NCBI GenBank assembly: GCA_019239425.1
Contig: JAFAZX010000035.1
Coordinates: forward strand, 1-64,000
Direction of reading: 5' to 3'
Length of the DNA: 64,000 nt
DNA from: Acidobacteriota bacterium
Lineage (GTDB): Bacteria > Acidobacteriota > Blastocatellia > Pyrinomonadales > Pyrinomonadaceae
The position numbers and the translations under genes were made by a program. Under the pieces are notes generated by a model that did not search any database, was not told the DNA's origin, and worked only from the letters and a program-made list of their open reading frames with translations. Of the stretch, positions 45,665 through 57,859 are shown one piece after another. Every line of letters starts with the position of its first letter. The first letter of the stretch is position 1.

Positions 45665-47566
45665 ATGGCGAAAGCGATAGGCATTGACCTCGGGACGACG
45701 AACTCTGCCGTGGCGACGATGGAGGCCGACAAGCCGGCCGTGATCGTCAACAGCGAGGGCGGCCGCGTCACGCCCTCCGTCGTGGCCTTCACCAAGACGG
45801 GCGAGATTCTGGTCGGGCAGGTCGCCAAGCGGCAGGCAGCCCTCAACCCGGAGCGCACCGTCTACTCGATCAAACGCTTCATGGGTCGCAAGTTCTCCGA
45901 AGTGACGGAGGAGCTGAAGCAGGTGACCTACAAGGTCGTCGCCGGGCCGAACGACGCCGTGCGCGTGGACATCGACGGCAAGCTCTACTCGCCGGAGGAA
46001 ATCTCCGCGATGATTCTGCGCAAGCTCGCCGCCGACGCCCAAAAGTATCTCGGCGAGAAGGTCAAGGACACGGTCATCACCGTCCCCGCCTACTTCAACG
46101 ACGCGCAGCGGCAGGCGACCAAGGACGCCGGGCAGATCGCCGGACTCAACGTCACCCGCATCGTCAACGAGCCGACCGCGGCGGCGCTCGCCTACGGCCT
46201 CGACAAGAAGCGGAACGAGAAGATTCTCGTCTTCGACCTCGGCGGCGGCACCTTCGACGTGTCCGTCCTCGAAGTCGGCGACGGCGTCTTCGAGGTGAAG
46301 TCTACGGCGGGCGACACGCACCTCGGCGGCGACGACTTCGACAAGCGCGTCGTGGACTGGCTCGTCGAAGAGTTCAGGAAGGATCAGGGCATTGACCTCT
46401 CCAAAGACCGGCAGGCGCTCCAACGACTCACGGAGGCCGCCGAGAAGGCCAAGATCGAACTCTCTTCGGCGGTCGAGACAGAAATCAACCTGCCCTTCAT
46501 CACGGCCGACGCCTCGGGGCCGAAGCACCTCCTGCTCAAGCTCACGCGCGCACGCTTCGAGGAGCTAACGCGCGACCTCGTCGAGCGCTGCATGCAGCCC
46601 GTCAAACAGGCGCTCGCCGACGCCAGGCTCAACGAGAAAGATTTGGATGAAGTGATTCTGGTCGGCGGCTCGACGCGCATCCCCGCGGTCAAGGAGTTGG
46701 TCAAGCGTCTGACGGCCGGCAAGGAGCCGAACCAGTCCGTGAACCCGGACGAGGTCGTCGCCGTCGGCGCGGCGATTCAGGCAGGCGTGCTCACGGGCGA
46801 AGTCAGGGACGTGCTCCTGCTCGACGTAACGCCCCTGAGCCTCGGCGTCGAGACGCTCGGCGGCGTGATGACCAAGCTCATCGAGCGCAACTCCACCATC
46901 CCCTCGCGCAAGGCGGAAACCTTCTCGACCGCCGAAGACAACCAGTCGGCCGTGGACATCCACGTCCTGCAAGGGGAGAGGGAACTCGCGCGCGACAACC
47001 GGACGCTCGGGCAATTCCGTCTGGAAGGCATCGCGCCCGCCCCGCGCGGGCTGTCGCAGGTCGAAGTCGCCTTCGACATCGACGCCAACGGCATCCTCAA
47101 CGTCTCGGCCAAAGACATGGCGACGGGCAAGGAGCAGAAGATAACCATCTCGGGCTCGACCTCGCTCGACAAGGGCGACATCGACCGCATGATTAAAGAC
47201 GCCGAAAGCCACGCGGCCGAAGACAGAAGCCGCCGCGAGCTGATCGAAGCGCGCAACGCGGCCGACTCGCTCGCCTATCAGGTCGAGCGCGCGCTCAATG
47301 ACATGGGCGACCGCGTCCCCGTGAACGAGCGCGCACGCGCCGAGTCGCTCATCAACGAAATCCGCAGCGCCATCAAGGACGACTCCGTCGGCGTCGAACG
47401 CCTGCGTCAACTGACGAGCGACTTGCAGCAGTTGTCGCACTCGCTCGCGAGCGCCGCATACAGCCAGGAGAGCGGGGCCGCGGCGGCGGGCGCGGGTGCT
47501 AGCGGCGGCGGAACCAGCGGCGGCGCTGATGATGATGTCATCGACGCGGAGTACGTGCCGAAGTAA
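45665..47566 (+). CDS. dnaK: Hsp70 chaperone DnaK
   Basis: A 633-residue full-length DnaK starting at ATG 45665 behind GGAGGAG. The ATPase domain has [50 protein letters not shown] and [16 protein letters not shown]. The substrate domain begins near [20 protein letters not shown]. It ends with a Gly/Ala-rich linker and [12 protein letters not shown]. It folds and disaggregates proteins with DnaJ, GrpE and ClpB, all encoded here. Some acidobacteria carry extra dnaK copies; whether this is the main one cannot be told. Confidence 0.97.
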   Translation: MAKAIGIDLGTTNSAVATMEADKPAVIVNSEGGRVTPSVVAFTKTGEILVGQVAKRQAALNPERTVYSIKRFMGRKFSEVTEELKQVTYKVVAGPNDAVRVDIDGKLYSPEEISAMILRKLAADAQKYLGEKVKDTVITVPAYFNDAQRQATKDAGQIAGLNVTRIVNEPTAAALAYGLDKKRNEKILVFDLGGGTFDVSVLEVGDGVFEVKSTAGDTHLGGDDFDKRVVDWLVEEFRKDQGIDLSKDRQALQRLTEAAEKAKIELSSAVETEINLPFITADASGPKHLLLKLTRARFEELTRDLVERCMQPVKQALADARLNEKDLDEVILVGGSTRIPAVKELVKRLTAGKEPNQSVNPDEVVAVGAAIQAGVLTGEVRDVLLLDVTPLSLGVETLGGVMTKLIERNSTIPSRKAETFSTAEDNQSAVDIHVLQGERELARDNRTLGQFRLEGIAPAPRGLSQVEVAFDIDANGILNVSAKDMATGKEQKITISGSTSLDKGDIDRMIKDAESHAAEDRSRRELIEARNAADSLAYQVERALNDMGDRVPVNERARAESLINEIRSAIKDDSVGVERLRQLTSDLQQLSHSLASAAYSQESGAAAAGAGASGGGTSGGADDDVIDAEYVPK

Positions 47567-47573
47567 GGCGCCG

Positions 47574-47661
47574 GGGAAAGGGGAAAGGGTAAGAGGGTAA
47601 AGGGAGAAAAGCGCAGCTTTCATCAACCTTCCTTTTACCCATTTACCCTTTCCCCTTTGCC
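47574..47661. repeat. Long imperfect inverted repeat between dnaK and dnaJ
   Basis: Left arm (about 47575-47604) contains GGGGAAAGGGTAAGAGGGTA; right arm (47631-47661) contains TTTACCCTTTCCCC. They pair over ~27 of 30 positions, with a 26-base loop. It lies in the 105-base dnaK-dnaJ gap and could stabilise or attenuate the dnaK transcript. Confidence 0.7.
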
Positions 47662-47671
47662 TTGAAACGAG

Positions 47672-48706
47672 ATGGCAGCCAAGACGAGAGACTACTACGA
47701 GGTGTTGGGCGTCGGGCGCGGCGCGAGCGGTGACGACATCAAGACGGCGTATCGCAAGCTCGCGCGCAAGCATCACCCCGACCTCAACCCCGGCGACAAG
47801 ACGGCGGAAGAGCGCTTCAAGGAGTTGCAGGAAGCCTACGACGTTCTCTCCGACGCCGAGAAGCGCAAGCTCTACGACCGGCACGGCGAGAACTGGCGCG
47901 TCGCCCAACAGGGAGGCGGGACGACGCCGCCCGGATGGGAGAGGGCGCGGGCCGGGGGAGGCGGTGGCCCGCAAGCCGGCGGGTTCGATTTCGGCGGCTT
48001 TGATTTCGGGGGCGGCGGCGCGGGTGGTTTCGACTTCGAGGACTTGTTCGGCCGCGTGGGGCGCGGGGGCGGGCGTCGCACGAGCCGCGGCTCAGATGTC
48101 GAGGCCGAACTGGAGTTGTCGCTTGAAGAGGCGCACAGGGGCGGGCGCCGCACGCTGCAAATGCAGGCGGCCGAAACCTGCCCGACGTGTCAGGGCACGG
48201 GCGTCACGAGTGACGACAAGACGTGCCCGACGTGCGGCGGCGCGGGTCAGGTGCTCCGGCCGAAGACGGTCGAAGTGAACATCCCCGCGGGCGTGCGCGA
48301 CGGTCAGACCTTGCGCCTGGCCGGACAGGGCGGGGCCGGAGCGAACGGGGCGCCGGCCGGCGACCTCTACCTGCGCATCCGCCTGCGCCCGCACCCCGTC
48401 TTCAACGTGCGCGGCGACGACCTCGAAGTCGAGCTGCCCGTCGCGCCTTGGGAGGCCGTGCTCGGCGCGAAGGTCGAAGTCCCGACGATTGACGGCAAGG
48501 CGGAAGTGACCGTTCCGGCGGGCGCGCAGAGCGGGCAACGTCTGCGACTGCGCGGGCAGGGGCTCAACAAGCGCAAGGGCGGTCGCGGCGACGAGTACGT
48601 GCGTTTGAAGATCGTCGTGCCGAAAGAGCCGAGCGACGAAGAGCGCCGTCTGTACGAAGAGCTGAAGCGCGTCTCGCGTTTCAACCCGCGGGCGGGAAGG
48701 CACTGA
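47672..48706 (+). CDS. dnaJ: DnaJ/CbpA-type J-domain co-chaperone with reduced zinc finger
   Basis: A 344-residue co-chaperone. The J-domain has [20 protein letters not shown] and the HPD motif in [11 protein letters not shown] Gly/Phe-rich linker ([20 protein letters not shown]) follows. Only two Cys repeats are present (CPTCQGTG and CPTCGGAG), so the zinc region is half that of classic DnaJ. The C-terminal substrate domains follow ([19 protein letters not shown]). It stimulates DnaK ATPase. It is followed eight bases later by cbpM. Confidence 0.92.
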   Translation: MAAKTRDYYEVLGVGRGASGDDIKTAYRKLARKHHPDLNPGDKTAEERFKELQEAYDVLSDAEKRKLYDRHGENWRVAQQGGGTTPPGWERARAGGGGGPQAGGFDFGGFDFGGGGAGGFDFEDLFGRVGRGGGRRTSRGSDVEAELELSLEEAHRGGRRTLQMQAAETCPTCQGTGVTSDDKTCPTCGGAGQVLRPKTVEVNIPAGVRDGQTLRLAGQGGAGANGAPAGDLYLRIRLRPHPVFNVRGDDLEVELPVAPWEAVLGAKVEVPTIDGKAEVTVPAGAQSGQRLRLRGQGLNKRKGGRGDEYVRLKIVVPKEPSDEERRLYEELKRVSRFNPRAGRH

Positions 48707-48714
48707 AGGAGTAT

Positions 48715-49017
48715 ATGCGGCAGACAGACTTCGACCTCGACGAACCGCTGACGTTCGAGGTGGTGGCCGAGACCATCGGCGCGCGCACGACGCTCGTCGC
48801 GCGGCTCGCCCGGCAGGGATTGCTCGAAACCACGGGTGGCGCGCAGGGCGAGACGCTTTTGCCGCGGCGCGCCGTCGTGCGCCTGCGACGGATGCAGCGA
48901 CTGCGCCGCGACCTCGGCGTCAACTTCGCGGGCGCGGCCGTCATCCTCGACCTGGTCGGGCGGCTCGAACAGTTCGAGCGCGAGTTGGCAGCGATGCGCC
49001 GCAGACCTGAAGAGTAA
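48715..49017 (+). CDS. cbpM: CbpM/MerR-like chaperone modulator
   Basis: A 100-residue protein directly after dna[28 protein letters not shown] resembles the HTH of MerR/HspR-like proteins, and [33 protein letters not shown] matches the CbpM helix that contacts the J-domain. CbpM proteins inhibit CbpA; HspR relatives repress heat-shock operons. Either role fits. ATG 48715 follows the dnaJ stop by eight bases. Confidence 0.8.
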   Translation: MRQTDFDLDEPLTFEVVAETIGARTTLVARLARQGLLETTGGAQGETLLPRRAVVRLRRMQRLRRDLGVNFAGAAVILDLVGRLEQFERELAAMRRRPEE

Positions 49018-49063
49018 TTTCCGAAGTCCGAAATCCGCAATCCACACTCCGCAATGGAGAATC

Positions 49064-51706
<2,643 letters not shown>

Positions 51707-51748
51707 ATCCGTGAATCCACGGTAACTGACGGAAGGTGGAAGAGGGCT

Positions 51749-52630
51749 ATGAGCGGCGACGGCGAGAGCAACGGAATTTACAACGTCCTGATTGCGACGG
51801 ACGGCTCGGCCCACGCGGAGGCGGCCGTCGAGTACGGCGCGTGGCTCGCGGCGCGCACGGGCGCGGGCGCGACCGCCGTCTACGTGATTGACGCGCGGCG
51901 GCTCGCCGTCCACTTCATCAAACACTTCTCGGAGATCGTCGAAGGTCAGGCGGCGGGAGACCCGGCGCGCGTCCGAGAGGCCGGACTTCTGGAACGCGTG
52001 CGCGAGTACTACCACGCTCACGGGCTGCGTGTGCTCGAACGCGCCGCCGCCGTCTGCGAGCGCTACGGCGTGGCGTGCCGGACGGAACTTGAGACCGGCA
52101 GCGTCGTGAAGATTCTCGCCGGGCGCGCGCCGCACGCAGACCTCCTGGTGATGGGCAAGCACGGCGAGGACGTAGACCCGGAGACCGGCTTCCTAGGCTC
52201 GGTCGCCGAGAAGGTTGTGCGCAAAGTCGGGCGGCCGGTGCTGTTGGCGCAGCCGCCGTTCCGCGAGTTCAAAAGGGCGCTGCTGGCCTACGACGGGAGC
52301 GCGGCGGCGCGGCGTGCCATGCAGGCGCTCGCTCGCCTCGCCGTCGTGCTCGGGATGGATGTTGACGCGGTGGAGCTTGTCGAGTGGGACGAGCCGACGG
52401 AGGCGCTCACAGAGGTCTTGCGGTACTTCAAAGATTATCCGGTACACGTGAACACGCATTACCTGAAGGGCGACAGCCTCTCCGTGATTCTCGATCACGC
52501 GAGCGAAGCGAAGTGTGACCTGCTGGTGATGGGCGCCTACGCCGACCAGACCGCCGAGAGTCTCGGGCTCGGCTCGACGACGGAGTACCTGATGCGCAAC
52601 AGCGCCGTGCCGGTGCTCGTGCATCACTGA
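51749..52630 (+). CDS. Tandem universal stress protein
   Basis: A 293-residue protein with two Usp domains. The first starts YNVLIATDGSAHAEAAVEYG and has VMGKHGEDVDPETGFLGSVAEKVVRKVGRPVLL with ATP-loop-like residues. The second starts KRALLAYDGSAAARRAMQAL and has LLVMGAYADQTAESLGLGST. It lies 42 bases after clpB with GGAAGGTGG upstream, so part of the chaperone operon. Confidence 0.92.
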   Translation: MSGDGESNGIYNVLIATDGSAHAEAAVEYGAWLAARTGAGATAVYVIDARRLAVHFIKHFSEIVEGQAAGDPARVREAGLLERVREYYHAHGLRVLERAAAVCERYGVACRTELETGSVVKILAGRAPHADLLVMGKHGEDVDPETGFLGSVAEKVVRKVGRPVLLAQPPFREFKRALLAYDGSAAARRAMQALARLAVVLGMDVDAVELVEWDEPTEALTEVLRYFKDYPVHVNTHYLKGDSLSVILDHASEAKCDLLVMGAYADQTAESLGLGSTTEYLMRNSAVPVLVHH

Positions 52631-52699
52631 AGCGAAAGGGGAGGCGGGCGTGTTCTGTCAGGTGAGTCTGCTTTCCCCGTTCGCGTAAGGAGGAAAGAG

Positions 52700-53266
52700 A
52701 TGTTGCTCGTCTATTCGCGTAACTGGTGGACGCTGGCGCTGCGCGGCCTGCTGGCCGTTCTCTTCGGCATCCTGACCTTCGTCTGGCCCGGCATCACCCT
52801 GCTGTCGCTCGTCTTTCTCTTCGGCGCCTACGCCATCACCGACGGCGTCTTCGCCATCGCCGCCGGTGTAAGAGGACGAGAGCAGAGTCGCTGGTGGTTG
52901 CTGCTTATCCAGGGAATCTTCGGCGTCATCGCGGGCGTGCTCGCGTTCGTGTGGCCGGGCATCACGGCGCTGTTGCTGCTTGGACTCATCGCCGGATGGG
53001 CGCTCTTCACCGGCGTGTTGGAGATCGTCGCGGCGATACAGATGCGCAAGCACATCAAGGGCGAGTGGCTGCTCGCGTTGAGCGGAGCCCTGTCGGTGCT
53101 CTTCGGCGTGCTGCTGCTGCTGAACCCCGCGGCGGGCGCGCTCGCCGTCGTCTGGATCATCGGCGCCTACGCCATCTTCTTCGGCGTCTTGCTGCTCGCG
53201 CTCGGCTTCAAGCTGCGCGGCCTTGAGCGCACAGCACACCCGAAGATGTCGCCCAGACACGCATGA
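52700..53266 (+). CDS. HdeD-family membrane protein
   Basis: A 188-residue integral membrane protein with about six hydrophobic segments, built as repeats of the GILTFVWPGITLLSLVFLFG and GVLAFVWPGITALLLLGLIA type. This is the HdeD/DUF308 family, linked to acid and heat tolerance; HdeD genes are also part of transmissible heat-resistance loci in Gammaproteobacteria. ATG 52700 is preceded by AAGGAGGAAAG. Confidence 0.9.
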   Translation: MLLVYSRNWWTLALRGLLAVLFGILTFVWPGITLLSLVFLFGAYAITDGVFAIAAGVRGREQSRWWLLLIQGIFGVIAGVLAFVWPGITALLLLGLIAGWALFTGVLEIVAAIQMRKHIKGEWLLALSGALSVLFGVLLLLNPAAGALAVVWIIGAYAIFFGVLLLALGFKLRGLERTAHPKMSPRHA

Positions 53267-53306
53267 GTCCGCGGCCCGCGAATTGGAGAAGGGGAGAGGA
53301 GGCGTG

Positions 53307-54554
53307 ATGAGCGCGAGAAGATTTGTGCGCGTTGGGGCGCGGCCGGCCGGGCGCTCGCGAGTGGCGTCGGCCCCGGTCGCATTACTCGCATTGGCTCTAT
53401 TGCTCGGGGCGTGCGGTCGGACGGAATCATCGAGAGAGTCCTCGGCGTCCGGCGGCGCATCGGCGACGCCCCTCCCGGTGATTCACACCAGCCTCACGGA
53501 CGGCGGCGGCGGCGGCGCAGGCGCAGGCGTCGCGGCGGCCCCGGCCGTCTCCTACGCCGACGTGGTGAGCCGGGTCGCGCCCGCGGTCGTCACGATTTAC
53601 GTGCAGTCGCGCGCGCACGCCCCGCAACAGTACCCGTTCGCCGACGACCCTTCGTTTCGCGACTTCTTCGGCGAGCAAGGCCCGCCCCGCCCGCCCGCCG
53701 AGCGGCGCGAGAGGGGCCTCGGCTCGGGCGTCATCGTCAGCAACGACGGCTTCATCCTGACGAACCACCACGTCATAGACGGGGCCGAGCAGATCAGGGT
53801 GGCGCTCAACGACAACCGCCTCTTCGACGCGCGCGTCGTCGGCTCTGATCCGCCGAGCGATTTGGCCTTGCTAAAAATTGACGCGGGCAATTTGCCGCTG
53901 CTCACGCTCGGCGACTCCGACGGCGTGCGGGTCGGCGATGTGGTGCTCGCCGTCGGCAACCCGCTCGGCATCGGGCAGACCGTGACCGAAGGAATCATCA
54001 GCGCCAAGGGCCGGCAGACGGGGCTGAGCAACGGCAGCTTCGAGGACTTCCTCCAGACGGACGCCTCGATTAATCAGGGCAACTCCGGCGGCGCGCTCGT
54101 CAACATGAGAGCCGAGCTCGTCGGCATCAACTCGCAGATACTCTCTCCTTCGGGCGGCAGCATAGGCATAGGCTTCGCCATCCCCTCGAACATGGCCCGC
54201 AGCGTGATGGAGGATTTGAAGCGTACGGGCAAGGTGCGACGCGGGCAGCTCGGCGTCGTCGTGCAGGAGTTGAACTCGGAGACGGCCGCGAGCCTCGGCA
54301 TCAGGGAGACGAAAGGCGTGGTCGTCAGTCAGGTGCAGCCCGGCAGCGCCGCCGACCGCGCGGGCATCAGGAAGGGCGACGTTATCACTGCTTTGAACGG
54401 CGTCGAAGTCGGCGACCCGAACACTTTCCGCAATCAGGTGGCGGGCACGCCGCCCGGGACGGAGGTGACGTTGACGATTCGGCGCGAGGGGCGGGAGCAG
54501 CAGGTGCGCGCCACGCTCGGCGAGTTCAGCCCGCAGGCCGAGCAGAGAAGGTGA
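53307..54554 (+). CDS. degP: HtrA/DegP-type serine protease, lipoprotein
   Basis: A 415-residue exported protease. ATG 53307 (MSARRFVRV) has GGAGG upstream; the in-frame start at 53223 would hide the signal. A lipobox LLLGAC ends the signal peptide, so it is a lipoprotein anchored by Cys. The catalytic triad is His in LTNHHVID, Asp in SDLALLKID and Ser in NQGNSGGALV. One PDZ domain follows (QLGVVVQELNSETAASLGI ... GIRKGDVITALNGVEVGD). It removes or refolds damaged envelope proteins. Confidence 0.94.
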   Translation: MSARRFVRVGARPAGRSRVASAPVALLALALLLGACGRTESSRESSASGGASATPLPVIHTSLTDGGGGGAGAGVAAAPAVSYADVVSRVAPAVVTIYVQSRAHAPQQYPFADDPSFRDFFGEQGPPRPPAERRERGLGSGVIVSNDGFILTNHHVIDGAEQIRVALNDNRLFDARVVGSDPPSDLALLKIDAGNLPLLTLGDSDGVRVGDVVLAVGNPLGIGQTVTEGIISAKGRQTGLSNGSFEDFLQTDASINQGNSGGALVNMRAELVGINSQILSPSGGSIGIGFAIPSNMARSVMEDLKRTGKVRRGQLGVVVQELNSETAASLGIRETKGVVVSQVQPGSAADRAGIRKGDVITALNGVEVGDPNTFRNQVAGTPPGTEVTLTIRREGREQQVRATLGEFSPQAEQRR

Positions 54555-54578
54555 GCGGGCCGCGAACGGGAGCGGCAC

Positions 54579-55247
54579 ATGATAACAATCGAAGAGCACG
54601 TCCAAAGGATTGTCGCCGCGAGTCGGGGCGACGAGCAGTCATTGATTCACATGATTGCGCGCGAGCTACAACTGCTCCACGCGGCCCTGCCCGCCCCCGC
54701 TTACCTCGAATCGGTCGCGGTTCACCTTGAAGTGAGTTGTGTTCAAGACTTTGATCTGCCCGACGGGACGACTTTCGACGGGCCGGTATTCCTGCGGCAC
54801 GCTGCGCGACTCGTGCGCCTGACGCTCATTGATGAGACGGAGGACGGGGAGGAGAGAACTATGCAAGGTGAGATCGAACGAAATCGTTGGAAGACCTTTC
54901 TCGACGAGTTCAGCAAGCGCAACCAGCAGCGGCCCTCGCGCCTTGAAGTCATAGGGGCGGACATCGGCGCGCAGGAGGAGGAGAAGTTCCTGCCATTCGT
55001 CGGCGTCAGTTTCGAGCCGAAAGGTTCCGCGGCCGGGAGCGTCGAAATCATCCTCGGCGCCGAGACGAAGGCCGACCCGAGGCACGTGGCCCACACCGTC
55101 CCGAACGCCCGGCGCATCGTGCCGCTCGTCGGCATTAAGGGCGTCGAAGACGGTTTAGGGGTTGAAGACGGGGACGGCGGGAAGACGCTGCTCCACTTCG
55201 AGATTCTGCCGGAACTTCCGGACGAGACTTCGGAAGGGCGCAAGTAG
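54579..55247 (+). CDS. DUF5335 family protein with extra N-terminal domain
   Basis: A 222-residue protein. The C-terminal ~125 residues (WKTFLDEFSKRNQQRPSRLEVIGADIGAQEEEK is one block) match DUF5335, a family of unknown function. The N-terminal ~95 residues (ITIEEHVQRIVAASRGDEQS) form a separate helical-plus-strand part I do not recognise. It follows htrA by 24 bases. Confidence 0.7.
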   Translation: MITIEEHVQRIVAASRGDEQSLIHMIARELQLLHAALPAPAYLESVAVHLEVSCVQDFDLPDGTTFDGPVFLRHAARLVRLTLIDETEDGEERTMQGEIERNRWKTFLDEFSKRNQQRPSRLEVIGADIGAQEEEKFLPFVGVSFEPKGSAAGSVEIILGAETKADPRHVAHTVPNARRIVPLVGIKGVEDGLGVEDGDGGKTLLHFEILPELPDETSEGRK

Positions 55248-55337
55248 GCGTCACCGGCAAAAACAGGTAAACGGCCGTCGGCAACAAAGTTCGACTCGCC
55301 GGGTCGCGCGGACGGCTGACCTGGGGCCTGCGGACGT

Positions 55338-56081
55338 ATGATTGCTCTGATCTCTCTGCTGGTCGTAGTTTCGCTCTCGATGCTGGTGATACGCATCGGC
55401 ACGCTGGCGCTCGGGATGACGGGAATGTCGAAGGAGGCCGCCGCCTTCCAGTCGCTCTCGGCCTTTTCCGGCACCGGCTTTACGACGGGCGAGGCGGAGA
55501 TGGTGGTCAACTCGCCCGAGCGCCGGCGCATCACCTCCTACCTCATCCGCATCGGGAGCGGCGGCGCGATTTCCGCCATCGCCTCGCTCGTCCTTTCGTT
55601 CACGTCCGCGGGCGAGGCGGCCACGCCGCGGCTGCTCATCCTCGCGTGCGGGATCGCCGTGCTCGCGGTGCTCTCGCAGAGCGAGTGGTTCAACCGGATG
55701 CTGACGCCGGCGATCAAGTGGGGGCTGCGGCGTACGACCACGCTCGACGTGCGGGACTTCGCCTCACTGCTCCACCTGCGCGACCACTACGGCGTCGCCG
55801 AGCTCGAAGTGGATAAGGGCGACTGGCTGGCGAGGTCGCGCCTCAAAGACCTCAACCTTCCCGGCGAAGGCGTGGCGGTGCTCGGCATTCTACGCGGCGA
55901 CGGCTCCTACGTCGGCGCGCCTTCGCAGGAGTCCCAACTGCGCCCCGGCGACACGCTCATCGCCTATGGCCGGAACGAACGTCTACGGGAGTTGGCCGGT
56001 CGCGGCGAGACCGACCAACACTCCCACGAACGCGCCATCGCAGATCAGAGCACCCGCGCGGCCATAGCAGATCGGGCCTGA
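55338..56081 (+). CDS. Membrane protein with cytosolic TrkA_C domain
   Basis: A 247-residue protein. Three to four membrane segments occupy residues ~1-120 (LISLLVVVSLSMLVIRIG, AISAIASLVLSFTSA, LLILACGIAVLAVLS). Residues ~155-220 form a TrkA_C (RCK_C) ligand-binding domain (LARSRLKDLNLPGEGVAVLG, LRPGDTLIAYGRNERL). The layout suggests a regulated ion or potassium transport component, not a complete channel, as no selectivity filter is seen. It ends the stress operon. Confidence 0.82.
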   Translation: MIALISLLVVVSLSMLVIRIGTLALGMTGMSKEAAAFQSLSAFSGTGFTTGEAEMVVNSPERRRITSYLIRIGSGGAISAIASLVLSFTSAGEAATPRLLILACGIAVLAVLSQSEWFNRMLTPAIKWGLRRTTTLDVRDFASLLHLRDHYGVAELEVDKGDWLARSRLKDLNLPGEGVAVLGILRGDGSYVGAPSQESQLRPGDTLIAYGRNERLRELAGRGETDQHSHERAIADQSTRAAIADRA

Positions 56082-56092
56082 CGACGCTTCCT

Positions 56093-56312
56093 GGAGTGTC
56101 GGATCAAGACCTACCGAGTGAGCCCGGAGAAGATGTTTGCCGGGCGCCCGGCAGCACGGATGCTCATCGAGGCTTCAACTGAGAGCGAGTGAGTCGCACA
56201 CTATCTGGAGGAGCTGGGTCATGAGGTCATCGTCGCTGATCCAAACTTCGCCCCGACCCACGGCACGAAACCCTCCTGCGCCGCGCCGGAGTTAATGAGT
56301 GATATGTGAGGT
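56093..56312 (+). pseudogene. IS110-family transposase fragment
   Basis: The frame through ATG 56160 reads MLIEASTESE, then TGA, then VAHYLEELGHEVIVADPNFAP. This is the conserved N-terminal DEDD-domain stretch of IS110 transposases, where the stop replaces Trp of STESEWVARHLE. After ~25 more residues similarity ends at a stop near 56310. No inverted repeats are seen. It is a relic at the right edge of the island. Confidence 0.7.
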
Positions 56313-56599
56313 CACGGCCAACAGCGGCTTGCAATCGAGTGCGGGCGCAGATCAGGAGTAACCTAATTCTACACATGCGGCAGAAGTGAATGTGCCCGCT
56401 TCTCCACATCATTACCCGATGATTTAGGTTTCACGAAGGTGCCGGCCTCGAACCCTGCGTAAGAGCAGTTGCCGAGATTATGCCGAGATTCATAACGCAA
56501 GGTATTTCGCATGCAGCACATAAACGCATCCCTTTCGGCCGCGACCCCTGTGTTTATGCGGTTTATGTGAAGGAGAAAACTGGTGCGGGCGTTTCTCTG

Positions 56600-56647
56600 G
56601 GATTCATAACCCCAAGGTCGCGAGTTCAAGTCTCGCCCCCGCTACCA
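56600..56647 (+). repeat. tRNA-Met(CAT) 3' half, right copy of the att-like direct repeat
   Basis: 48 bases matching the left copy at 31544-31592 with two substitutions and one missing C. It has the CAT anticodon loop, T-arm CGCGAG-TTCAAGT-CTCGC (here perfectly paired) and CGCTACCA. The 5' half is missing, although GGTGCGGG at 56582 is close to the acceptor complement. It is followed by the same ~400 bases as the left copy. Confidence 0.8.
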
Positions 56648-56805
56648 ACATTCCCTTTGGCTGCGACGTTTACAGGTGCGGCGGCGGAGCGCGATTCCGC
56701 CGCCGTTTTCCGTTTTGCCGAGGCCGGAAGAGCCGCACCCCGTATAAGAGGCGACCGACCACACTGCTGAGCCCGCTCGTACGCTCGACTTCGACAAGCC
56801 GCTCT

Positions 56806-57045
56806 CGACCCGCGTGGTACAGAATATCTTGAAGCCTTGGGCTGTCCTCTCCCGCCCCAGACACCTCGCGCCGCACGACCTCAGAAGGACAGTCATCACG
56901 TGCGTTTGAATCCGGGCTCACCTTCTGGCAGGTGCAGATGATGTCGAAGCACAAAGACCCGAAGACCGTCATGCGCTACGGCCGCGGGCGGGAGAACCTG
57001 GAGCAGAACTCGGTCAACATCTTCGCCTACAATGAAGAGGCTTAG
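56806..57045 (+). pseudogene. Tyrosine recombinase C-terminal remnant, right copy, frameshifted
   Basis: The frame STRVVQNILKPWAVLSRPRH, then LAPHDLRRTVIT (His-x-x-Arg), runs into TGA at ~56908. A shifted frame continues LTFWQVQMMSKHKDPKTVMRYGRGREN with the nucleophile Tyr to TAG 57043. It is homologous to the left remnant at 31744-31989 but more decayed. The N-terminal part is absent. Confidence 0.8.
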
Positions 57046-57099
57046 AAGCGAAGGGCGGTAACTGTTCAGGTCTTCCTCGACGTGCTGGGCTAATGGTGA

Positions 57100-57126
57100 G
57101 CGGGCCACCGACCTCGGGTGGCCCGC
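57100..57126. terminator. Strong GC hairpin after the right integrase remnant
   Basis: GCGGGCCACC and GGTGGCCCGC pair perfectly over ten bases around GACCTCG. No U-run follows, so intrinsic termination is uncertain. It sits 55 bases past the integrase remnant. Confidence 0.5.
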
Positions 57127-57284
57127 CCTGTCTCACATGCAAGACACCTGCCTCTGGGTTTTGATGACCCAGGTAACATGAATGACTGCCGGAACTGTGA
57201 CGACGAGAATTTGTTGGTTCAGCCAAAACGCGGGCCTCTGAGATTACAGTTGTCCCGTCAAAACCGTTACGCTAGTCTTGGCCC

Positions 57285-57818
57285 ATGCCAGCATCCACTG
57301 TGACCGAATACCTTGCCGCACTCTCCGCAGAGCGCCGTGACGCGTTGAACGAAGTCCGCCGGGGAATCAACCGGGTCCTGCCACCGGGATACCAGGAAGG
57401 AATCCAGTTCGGCATGATCAGCTGGTTCGTTCCGCTGTCAACGTACCCGGCCGGCTATGGCGGCAACCCCAGGCAGCCACTCCCGCTGATTAGCCTGGCG
57501 TCACAGAGCTCGTACATGGCGCTGCACATGATTTGTTTCTACGGTCAGCCGGCGCTGTTGGAGTGGTTCAAGGCGCAATACGGAAAGAGCGGCAAGAAGC
57601 TGGACATGGGCCGAGGCTGCCTCCGTTTCAAGACGCTCGCGGATCTCGCGCTGGATGTGGTTGAGGGCACCGTGGCCCGGCTCCCAGTCTCGGAATACGC
57701 CGCCGGCTATCAGGCCATGCGTGACGCGATGGGCAAAGGGAAAGCCAAAGCCAAACCCGCGGCCAAGACAGGCACACCGGCCAAGAAGACCCGGTCTAGA
57801 GGTCTGCCACCTGACTAG
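57285..57818 (+). CDS. DUF1801 (YdhG-like) protein
   Basis: A 177-residue protein. TVTEYLAALSAERRDALNEV and GYQEGIQFGMISWFVPLSTYP match DUF1801/YdhG, a YjbR-like fold of unknown function. The C-terminal 35 residues form a Lys/Ala/Pro-rich tail (GKGKAKAKPAAKTGTPAKK) that could bind nucleic acid. It is the first intact gene outside the island. Confidence 0.85.
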   Translation: MPASTVTEYLAALSAERRDALNEVRRGINRVLPPGYQEGIQFGMISWFVPLSTYPAGYGGNPRQPLPLISLASQSSYMALHMICFYGQPALLEWFKAQYGKSGKKLDMGRGCLRFKTLADLALDVVEGTVARLPVSEYAAGYQAMRDAMGKGKAKAKPAAKTGTPAKKTRSRGLPPD

Positions 57819-57859
57819 TTACGCGCCGCGAAATGAGTCCAGGAGCGGTCGTGTGCCCG

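Noticed and set aside
46565..47974. 469-codon minus-strand ORF opposite dnaK and dnaJ
   Set aside because: It is a high-GC shadow of two unmistakable plus-strand genes; composition is Arg/Asp/Val-rich without any domain.
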